Origin: Paracoccaceae bacterium
Lineage (GTDB): Bacteria; Pseudomonadota; Alphaproteobacteria; Rhodobacterales; Rhodobacteraceae
Length of the DNA stretch: 8,649 nt
Assembly (NCBI GenBank): GCA_007121055.1
Contig: SKMM01000328.1
Coordinates: forward strand, 1 to 8,649
Direction: 5' to 3'
The position numbers were made by a program, and so were the translations under genes. This document shows, one piece after another, positions 1-5,419 of this stretch; position 1 is the stretch's first letter; the number at the start of each line of letters is the position of its first letter. Below the pieces are notes generated by a model. It did not search any database, was not told where the DNA came from, and was given only the letters and a program-made list of their open reading frames with translations.

Positions 1-925
1 AGAACCCCATCACATCGCGGATGGGCCGCAGGGGCGCGATGAACCACGGCGTCCAGAGCCGCTCCAACCCCAGCCCGAAATGGAACTGCCCCGGCCAGAA
101 GATCATCCGCCAGTCCTGCTGCGCCAGAAGCCCGTCGATGTCGAACAGCCGCCCCTCGAACACCGCCCGCCCGACGGCGGCCAGATCGGCCGCCGTGGTC
201 ACCATCCCGCCCTCGGCCGGCACCGAGGCCAGATAGCGCGGCAGGTGCAGCCGCCGCGCGCCAGCGTAGAACCACACCGGGCGCGTGTCGGACGGGTCGT
301 CATAGATGTAGGTGTCGCGCAGCCCGAGGGGGTCAAACACCTCGGCCGCGAACAGCTCCGGCAGGCGCTGGCCGGTGACCCGCTCCAGCACCTCGCCCAT
401 CAGCTGATAGTTGGTGTCGGAATAGGCGACCTTGCCGCGCTGGCCGGGCAGGAACTGCGCCTCGCTGTTGCGCACCGCCTGCAGAACGCGCGCGAGCGGC
501 CAGGCGCTGTCCTCGCCGGCCAGCAGCGTGTCCGCTGGCCGGCGTCCGTCCGCGCCCTTCAGCGAGAAATAGTCCCGCAGCCCGGTCTGGTTGGCGATCA
601 GGTGGCGCAGGGTGATGCGGCCGGTGTGGTCGACCCCCTTGCGGCGGTGCAGCCCCGCGATCATGGCGGCTGGCAGATGGGCCGCCATGGGGTCGTCCAG
701 CGACAGCCGCCCGGCCTCCACCAGCCGCATGGTGACGATGGTGACGATCAGCTTGGTGGTGCTGGCGGCGCAGAAGCGGGCGTCGGGCGCCAGATCCCCT
801 GCCGCGGCCACCTGCAGGCCCGGTTCCGCGGGGTGATCGACCGCCAGCACCGCCCCATGGACATGCCGCGACCGGCACATCCGCACCGCCTGCCCGTCGA
901 CGAAGTCCGGCGTTAATGCTCCCAT
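1..925 (-). CDS. Serine hydrolase, beta-lactamase class C / esterase family (3' end outside window)
   Basis: The first 308 codons are visible and open to the left edge. The protein belongs to the beta-lactamase-related serine hydrolases (PF00144-type: class C beta-lactamases, EstB-like esterases, D-amino peptidases). The nucleophile motif is STTK at residues 55-58 (Ser55, Lys58). The second motif is YSD at 168-170 followed by TNY, with Asp in place of the Asn of classical YxN; many esterase-type members carry this. Between them lies HLIANQTGL (about 108-116), matching the family's HLLxHTSGL element. The third, HxG/KTG-like motif would lie beyond the window. No signal peptide is evident (the protein starts MGALTPDFVD), so it is probably a cytoplasmic esterase/amidase rather than a secreted resistance enzyme. 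The start at 925 is supported by AGGAGG at 939-934 with an 8-nt spacer. It lies downstream of the phosphotransferase on the same strand and may share its transcript. The substrate cannot be told. Confidence 0.88.
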   Translation of the reverse strand, partial: MGALTPDFVDGQAVRMCRSRHVHGAVLAVDHPAEPGLQVAAAGDLAPDARFCAASTTKLIVTIVTMRLVEAGRLSLDDPMAAHLPAAMIAGLHRRKGVDHTGRITLRHLIANQTGLRDYFSLKGADGRRPADTLLAGEDSAWPLARVLQAVRNSEAQFLPGQRGKVAYSDTNYQLMGEVLERVTGQRLPELFAAEVFDPLGLRDTYIYDDPSDTRPVWFYAGARRLHLPRYLASVPAEGGMVTTAADLAAVGRAVFEGRLFDIDGLLAQQDWRMIFWPGQFHFGLGLERLWTPWFIAPLRPIRDVMGF

Positions 926-1059
926 GGCTCTGCCCTCCTGGCGGACCGTCTCGCCTGCAGGGGAAGGGCAGGCATCCTGCCCCTCGACCCGAGCTTCGGA
1001 GCCATCGGCGGCAGGCCGAACCCCGCGGCGTACAGCGCGGGCGCGACCGGATCGGTCAT
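913..1059 (-). CDS. Doubtful 48-codon ORF between phosphotransferase and serine hydrolase
   Basis: An ATG at 1059-1057 overlaps the phosphotransferase stop codon in an ATGA arrangement and opens a 48-residue frame. It ends in TAA at 915-913, inside the first codons of the serine hydrolase. The predicted peptide starts MTDPVAPALY and its second half is Arg/Ala-rich; I recognise no family. In favour is the ATGA coupling geometry. Against it: a GC-rich perfect hairpin sits in its middle, its end overlaps the next gene's ribosome binding site and start, and its composition resembles translated non-coding GC-rich DNA. Most likely it is spacer, possibly a translational-coupling leader. Confidence 0.2.
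   Translation of the reverse strand: MTDPVAPALYAAGFGLPPMAPKLGSRGRMPALPLQARRSARRAEPWEH
966..982 (-). terminator. GC-rich hairpin downstream of the phosphotransferase gene
   Basis: A perfect inverted repeat with 7-bp arms (GGGCAGG / CCTGCCC) and a 3-nt loop lies in the 130-bp gap between the phosphotransferase stop and the serine hydrolase start. In RNA of the minus strand it would form a compact stem. It is not followed by a U-run (the next minus-strand bases are TTCCCC), so it is not a convincing intrinsic terminator. It could reduce read-through, stabilise the upstream message, or mean nothing. Confidence 0.3.
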
Positions 1060-3695
1060 GCGGCCTCCCGCCCGGTGTCGAGGATCACCACCTGCCCGCT
1101 CTGCCCGTCCACCCGCACGCGCTGGCCGTCCTGCAGCCGTGTGGTGGCCTCGGCCACCCCGGCCACCGCCGGCAGCCCGTATTCGCGCGCCACGATCGAG
1201 CCATGCGAGACGGCACCGCCCGTCTCCATGACCAAGGCACCCGCTTGCAGGAAGAGGGGTGTCCAGGCCGGGTCGGTGCCCCGGCAGACCAGCACCTCGC
1301 CGCGTTCGAGCCGTGCGCCCGCCGGATGCAAGATTACGCGCACACGGCCTTCGTGGGTTCCGGCCGAGACGGGCAGCCCGGCCAGCACGCCCCCGCTTTC
1401 CTCGGCCTGAACCCCGAAGATCGCCTCGCCGTCCGATGTCACCCAGCGCGGCACGGCGCGGCGGGTCTTTTCGCGTTCGTAGTCTGCACGGGTCTCGGCG
1501 GATCTGGCGCGCAGGTCGCCCGCTTGGCCCGCCTCGAAGGCGAGCAGGTCATCGAGGCGCAGGAACAGTACATCCTCGGCGGCGTCCAGCGCGCCCTTGG
1601 CCACCAGCTCTGTGCCCGCGTCCAGCCAGATGCGGCGGGCCAGCGCGATCATCCGCGCGCCCTCGTATTTCGGCTGTTCGCGCAGGCCCGCGAGGTCGCG
1701 ATAACACCGCATCTGCCAGGCGAAGAGGCGCGCCCGCAGCCCGCCCTTGGCCGCGCGCACCCGTGCCACAAGATCGGCCATTGCCGCTTCGGCCTCGGCC
1801 TTCTGGCGGGCAAACTGCGCCTCCTGATCGGCCTCTTCGGGGGCGTCCATGTAGCTGCGGATCAGCTCCAACACATAGGCCGGGTCTTCGGACCAGCGGG
1901 CGATGCCAGGGTCGATCTCCCACAGCGCCCGGTGGCCGAAGCGGTCGAGAAATGCCGTGACGCCGGGGTGATCGGCCGTCGGCTCCACGCCCTCGGCGCG
2001 GAACTGTCGCGCCAGCCGCCAGAGGGTCAGCCCCATCTCGGTCGTGATGTTGTGGGGCAGTGCGCGCTGGACGGGGGTGATGAGCGTCTCGTCCCCCAGC
2101 CAGTCCTTCACCTTGCGCCTCAAGGCCCCCTCGGCCATCAGCCCGGGGGTCATCACCGCAACCGGGATGATCCAGACGATGGCGCCCCTGCGCCCCAGCA
2201 CGTCGCGGATGAAATCCACCCGCGCGCGCATCGTGGACAGGCCGCGCGCCTCGGTCTCGATCTGCCGGATCGCGGCGTCGGTCTCGGCCAGCACCCGCAG
2301 CCGGGCCTTTTCCGGGTTGAGCGACGCCAAAAGCCCGCGCCAGCCCAGCCGCGCGAACAGGGGCCCAATCCGCCACCAGAAGCCGATGCCGCCCTCGCGC
2401 CCGATGATCCGGTCCCCCTCGCGGTCGCGGAAGGCCAGAAGCGCCTGCCCGGTGATCGGATCCTTGTCCGAAGCGGCTTCGGCCAGTTGCGGCCAGCGCC
2501 CGGGCTTGCGCAGCATCGGCGTGATATCGGCGAAGAGCCGCCCCGCGCCTTCCTTCAGCCAGGGCAGGTCGCGCTCGGGCCGGCCGGTGGTAGCATGCGC
2601 GAACCCTCCGACGATGGCGCGCCACCAGTCGAGGCCTGCGGGCGTGAAGGGCTCCAGCATCTGCTGGGCATGGACGTTGAAGCAGAGATAGAGCCGCAAG
2701 CCATCCTCGGGCGCGGGCAAGGGCTTGGGCAGCGGGAACAGCGAGGTGATGGGGCGCGACTGCACGAGGTAGATGCGGCCGCCCTCGATCGCCCATTCCA
2801 GGTCCTGCGGGCTGTCGAAAAATACATGCGCCTTCGCGCCCAGCCTTGCCAGTTCTGCCACTTCGGGCTCTAGTAGGCTGACCTCGTGGCGTTTTTCCTC
2901 AGGCATGGGGCGGTTCACCGTGCCCTTGCCCTCGCGGACGGTGATCACCTGTTTGTCCGACAGGTGGCGCGACAGCACCTTGCCCGATCCATCCAGCACC
3001 CAGGTGTCCGGGCTGACGTCCCCGCCCACCACCGCTTCGCCCAACCCGAAGGAGGCGGACAGAAGCATCCGGTCGCGGCGATGGTCCAGCGGGTTGGCAG
3101 TGAACAGCACACCCGAGCGGTCTGCATCGATCATCCGCTGCACCACCACGGCGATGGCGATCTCGGCGCTGTCCAACCCCACCCGCTTGCGGTAGCTCAC
3201 CGCGCGCGGGTTCCAGAGTGAGGCCCAGCAGCCGCGCACGGCCTCGGCCACCGCCTCCGGACTTTCGACATTGAGGAAGCTGTCGTGCTGGCCCGCGAAG
3301 CTGGCGCCGGGCAGATCCTCGGCTGTGGCCGAGGAGCGCACCACCACCCGCCCACCGCCGGCCGCGGCATGGGCCTCAGCGATGGCGGCCGCGATGGGTT
3401 CAGGGATCTCGCCGGCGAGGAAGCGGTCCTTCAGCGCCTGCGCGGCCGCGGCCACGCGGTCGGAATCGTCGGGCGGCACCTCCTCCACCAGCGCGCGCAA
3501 CGGCTCCTCGAAGCCGTTATGCCGGACGAAGGCGCGATAGGCGTCGGTCAGCACCGCGAAGCCCTCGGGCACCGGCAGGCCCGCGCCCAGCATCGCGCCA
3601 AGGCTCGCCCCCTTGCCACCGGCAACGGCCAGGTCGCCGCGGCCGAGGCGATGCAGCGGACATGTCAAGACCATCACCGTATCACCTATGCCCAT
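1056..3695 (-). CDS. Rifampicin-phosphotransferase / PEP-synthase-like dikinase-type phosphotransferase
   Basis: An 879-residue enzyme of the PEP synthase/PPDK superfamily, which uses ATP to phosphorylate a catalytic histidine and passes the phosphate to a substrate. The N-terminal ATP-grasp region (about 10-315) has GGKGASL with Lys28, VVVRSSATAED with Arg120, DLEW at 298-301 and VQSRPI at 311-316. The swivelling His domain is at the extreme C-terminus: TGGAVSHGS with His831, followed by REYGLPAV. No C-terminal PEP/pyruvate TIM barrel follows. In true PEP synthase the His domain is central and the barrel comes last, so this ATP-grasp / middle domain / C-terminal His order, and the length, match rifampicin phosphotransferases and related orphan phosphotransferases instead. 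The middle region (about 320-780) would hold the acceptor site; its substrate cannot be read. The ATG at 3695 is chosen because GGAGGG (3708-3703) lies 7 nt upstream. An in-frame extension to 3965 crosses the regulatory palindrome and has no protein character. It is probably transcribed from its own promoter. Confidence 0.85.
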   Translation of the reverse strand: MGIGDTVMVLTCPLHRLGRGDLAVAGGKGASLGAMLGAGLPVPEGFAVLTDAYRAFVRHNGFEEPLRALVEEVPPDDSDRVAAAAQALKDRFLAGEIPEPIAAAIAEAHAAAGGGRVVVRSSATAEDLPGASFAGQHDSFLNVESPEAVAEAVRGCWASLWNPRAVSYRKRVGLDSAEIAIAVVVQRMIDADRSGVLFTANPLDHRRDRMLLSASFGLGEAVVGGDVSPDTWVLDGSGKVLSRHLSDKQVITVREGKGTVNRPMPEEKRHEVSLLEPEVAELARLGAKAHVFFDSPQDLEWAIEGGRIYLVQSRPITSLFPLPKPLPAPEDGLRLYLCFNVHAQQMLEPFTPAGLDWWRAIVGGFAHATTGRPERDLPWLKEGAGRLFADITPMLRKPGRWPQLAEAASDKDPITGQALLAFRDREGDRIIGREGGIGFWWRIGPLFARLGWRGLLASLNPEKARLRVLAETDAAIRQIETEARGLSTMRARVDFIRDVLGRRGAIVWIIPVAVMTPGLMAEGALRRKVKDWLGDETLITPVQRALPHNITTEMGLTLWRLARQFRAEGVEPTADHPGVTAFLDRFGHRALWEIDPGIARWSEDPAYVLELIRSYMDAPEEADQEAQFARQKAEAEAAMADLVARVRAAKGGLRARLFAWQMRCYRDLAGLREQPKYEGARMIALARRIWLDAGTELVAKGALDAAEDVLFLRLDDLLAFEAGQAGDLRARSAETRADYEREKTRRAVPRWVTSDGEAIFGVQAEESGGVLAGLPVSAGTHEGRVRVILHPAGARLERGEVLVCRGTDPAWTPLFLQAGALVMETGGAVSHGSIVAREYGLPAVAGVAEATTRLQDGQRVRVDGQSGQVVILDTGREAA

Positions 3696-3800
3696 GGGCG
3701 GGCCCTCCCTGATCTGACCCAAGGTCCGGGCGGTGTGGTGTTGCCGCAAACCCGTGCAGCCGATCGTTCGGTGATCTGCCACAGGCGGGGGCCCTGCACC

Positions 3801-3814
3801 TTGACCCCGGTCAA
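3801..3814 (-). promoter_or_regulatory. FNR/NNR(Dnr)-type operator upstream of the phosphotransferase
   Basis: TTGACCCCGGTCAA is a perfect 14-bp TTGAC-N4-GTCAA palindrome, extended by C/G to 7-bp arms at 3800-3815. This is the consensus for Crp/Fnr-superfamily regulators of the NNR/DNR type and is close to FNR's TTGAT-N4-ATCAA. It lies in the 232-bp non-coding gap between the SDR gene and the phosphotransferase, centred about 112 bp before the phosphotransferase ATG. A class II start about 41 bp downstream would fall near 3766, with a weak -10-like CAGATC near 3778-3773. This suggests oxygen- or nitric-oxide-responsive control of the phosphotransferase. The rest of the gap shows no gene and no good terminator for the SDR gene. 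Confidence 0.5.
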
Positions 3815-3927
3815 GCGCCGCCGTCCGGGACCATGAAGATCTCCGGCACCGCGTCTGTCCGCGGATCACCGATACCACTGCCTGCGTGCAGCGGGTGCGC
3901 GAAGTGACGCGCGCCCGAGTGCCCATG

Positions 3928-4722
3928 TCACTGCCCGAACAGGCGCACCACGTTGCCGCCGCCATGGACGTTGATCGTCTGCCCGCTGACCCAGCCGCCT
4001 GCCGGCGAGCAGAGCCAGAGCATGGCGTTGGCGATGTCCTGCGGCCGGCCGGGATGGCCGATCAGGTTGTCGGGGTGCATCATCCGCTCCTGCATCTCGG
4101 GCGTGATGCCGGCATCCGCGTATCCGGCGGTGATCACCGTCCCGATCAGGATCGAGTTCACCCGCACCCGCTTGTTCAGCATGTGGGCCAGCGAAACCAT
4201 CATCTGGTTCAGCGCCGCTTTTGCCGTCGCATAGGGCAGGATGTCATAGGCCGGCACCGCCGAGGAGAAGGAGCCCGAGTTGGTGATCGAGGCGTTCGTC
4301 GCCTTTTCCAGCCAGAGCAGGCAGGCCATGCTCATGCGGTAGGCGCTGATGGTGTTCAACTTGTAGGAATTGACGAATTCCTCTTCCGGGATCGCGGCGG
4401 GATCGGGCTGCCGGCCGCCCCAGCCGACATTGTTTACCAGCGTCGAAATCCCCCCGAAAGCATCGACGGTGGCCTTCACCACCGCGTCGATCTGCGCCTT
4501 GTCGGTGACGTTGCAGCCCATGCCGCGGCAGTCGTTGCCGGTCTCCTTCGCAATCTCGGCGGCCGTATCAGCCGCCTTGTCGCCGTTGAGATCGGCGATC
4601 ATCACCCTGGCGCCGGCGCCCGAGAGCGTCCTTGCGATCCCGGCGCCGATGTTCTGCGCGCCGCCGGTGATGATCACGCTGTGGCCGTCCATGCGAAATT
4701 CCGCGAAGGCGTCGAAGCTCAT
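3928..4722 (-). CDS. SDR-family NAD(P)-dependent oxidoreductase (HdhA-like)
   Basis: An intact 264-residue classical short-chain dehydrogenase/reductase. The Rossmann cofactor motif is TGGAQNIG (19-26), in which Asn24 replaces the middle Gly of the usual TGxxxGIG. Asp44 at the end of beta-2 (IADLN) predicts NAD(H) over NADP(H). NNVG is at 97-100, the active-site Asn123 in KLNTIS, Ser151 thirteen residues before Tyr164, and YATAK at 164-168 supplies Tyr and Lys. The C-terminal VSGQTINVHGGG is the usual SDR tail. Its style (DLNGDKAAD, LVNNVGWGG) resembles the 7-alpha-hydroxysteroid dehydrogenase group, as does the truncated neighbour upstream, so the two look like tandem paralogs. The ATG at 4722 has AAGGGA at 4735-4730 with a 7-nt spacer. 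The substrate is not readable; it is probably a secondary alcohol or ketone of a catabolic pathway. Confidence 0.88.
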   Translation of the reverse strand: MSFDAFAEFRMDGHSVIITGGAQNIGAGIARTLSGAGARVMIADLNGDKAADTAAEIAKETGNDCRGMGCNVTDKAQIDAVVKATVDAFGGISTLVNNVGWGGRQPDPAAIPEEEFVNSYKLNTISAYRMSMACLLWLEKATNASITNSGSFSSAVPAYDILPYATAKAALNQMMVSLAHMLNKRVRVNSILIGTVITAGYADAGITPEMQERMMHPDNLIGHPGRPQDIANAMLWLCSPAGGWVSGQTINVHGGGNVVRLFGQ

Positions 4723-4768
4723 GTCATGGTCCCTTGTGAGATTTTCTGCGGATCGGTCGGCGCGCGGC

Positions 4769-5146
4769 TCAGTCGAGCTCCTGCACCCCGCCGCCGGACA
4801 CGGTGAGGATCTGCCCGCTGACCCAGTTGGACGCCGGCGCGCAGAGGAACAGCGCCGCGGCGGCGATGTCCTCGGGCAGGCCGAGCCGCTTCAGCGGCGT
4901 GTGCTTCAGCATCGCGGCCTCCACCTCGGGCGTCAGCACCGTGGCCAGCGCGTCGGTCCGGATCGCGCCCGGGGCGATGGCGTTCACGCGGATGTTCTTG
5001 GGGCCGAGGTCGAAGGCGATGTTGCGGGTCAGATGGCTGATCGCCGCCTTCGAGGAGCTGTAGGAGGCCATCCGGACGTTCTTGTTCTCGGCCGACATGG
5101 ACGAGATGTTCAGCACCGCGCCGCCGCCGGCCTTCTCGATGTGCGG
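4769..5146 (-). pseudogene. hdhA: 7-alpha-hydroxysteroid-dehydrogenase-like SDR, N-terminal half missing
   Basis: The 125 C-terminal codons of an SDR closely resemble E. coli HdhA from about residue 131 onward: SSMSAENKN, the active-site YSSSK with Ser thirteen residues before Tyr, NIRVNAIAPGAI, HTPLKRLG, and the end VSGQILTVSGGG then VQELD. HdhA is about 255 residues, so the first half is gone, including the TGxxxGIG cofactor fold and NNAG. Similarity stops at PHIEK (near 5146), exactly where the transposase remnant begins. An open frame continues to an ATG at 5269, but those roughly 41 residues are antisense to transposase codons and are not SDR sequence. Without a nucleotide-binding domain it cannot be a working dehydrogenase. 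It lies 46 bp upstream of the intact SDR gene, as part of the same former operon. Confidence 0.85.
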
Positions 5147-5219
5147 TACGCCGAGACGGCCATCGAGCTGACCGGCGAGCAGGCGGCGTTCCTGGAGAAG
5201 CTGACCCCGTTCTCGGGGA

Positions 5220-5240
5220 ATTTCGTCCACCGGACGAAAT
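5220..5240. repeat. Perfect inverted repeat inside transposase remnant (9-bp arms, 3-nt loop)
   Basis: ATTTCGTCC / GGACGAAAT pair perfectly around ACC. The repeat lies in the extra stretch between the codons for LEKLTPF and RERHVES, immediately before the in-frame TGA at 5243. The stretch does not resemble the transposase protein on either side. Confidence 0.7.
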
Positions 5241-5348
5241 CCTGATCCCTCGAACTCCGGGAAAGGCATGTGGAATCAGGGGCTCCCGGCGAGCTGCTGT
5301 CGGCCGACACCTTCTTCGTGGGCACCCTGAAAGGGTGAGCCATCGCGG

Positions 5349-5373
5349 CGCCATCGGGCTCGAACCGATGGCG
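5349..5373. repeat. Perfect inverted repeat inside transposase remnant (9-bp arms, 7-nt loop)
   Basis: CGCCATCGG / CCGATGGCG pair perfectly around GCTCGAA. On the minus strand the inner part reads ATCGG-TTCGAGC-CCGAT, the exact geometry of a tRNA T-arm: a 5-bp stem and a 7-nt TTCRANY loop. It lies in extra sequence between the transposase codons for VGTLKG and GKVYLH, where the reading frame changes. No other tRNA parts (D-arm, anticodon arm, matching acceptor strand) are found beside it, so it is not a tRNA gene. Confidence 0.65.
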
Positions 5374-5419
5374 AACGGCAAGGTCTACCTGCACGCCGTG
5401 GTCGACACCTTCGGCTCGT

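Noticed and set aside
924..2873. A 649-codon open frame on the plus strand
   Set aside because: It is antisense to the phosphotransferase, whose motifs and codon positions are clear. Its translation is rich in Arg, Pro, Gly and His with no family motif, as expected for shadow frames in GC-rich DNA.
3897..3912. Hairpin GCGCG-aagtga-CGCGC just downstream of the SDR stop
   Set aside because: Only 5-bp arms of alternating GC and no U-run, so chance is sufficient; not called a terminator.
3696..3965. N-terminal extension of the phosphotransferase frame by 90 codons
   Set aside because: The extension covers the FNR-type palindrome and the end of the SDR gene and has no similarity to the family N-terminus. 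The ATG at 3695 has a strong ribosome binding site and places the ATP-grasp domain correctly.
5147..5269. N-terminal part of the open frame attached to the HdhA-like fragment
   Set aside because: These codons are antisense to transposase-like coding sequence and do not resemble an SDR; the open frame here is fortuitous.
5350..5372. tRNA gene on the minus strand
   Set aside because: Only a T-arm-like stem-loop is present. No anticodon arm, D-arm or complementary acceptor strand is found, and the flanks are transposase codons.
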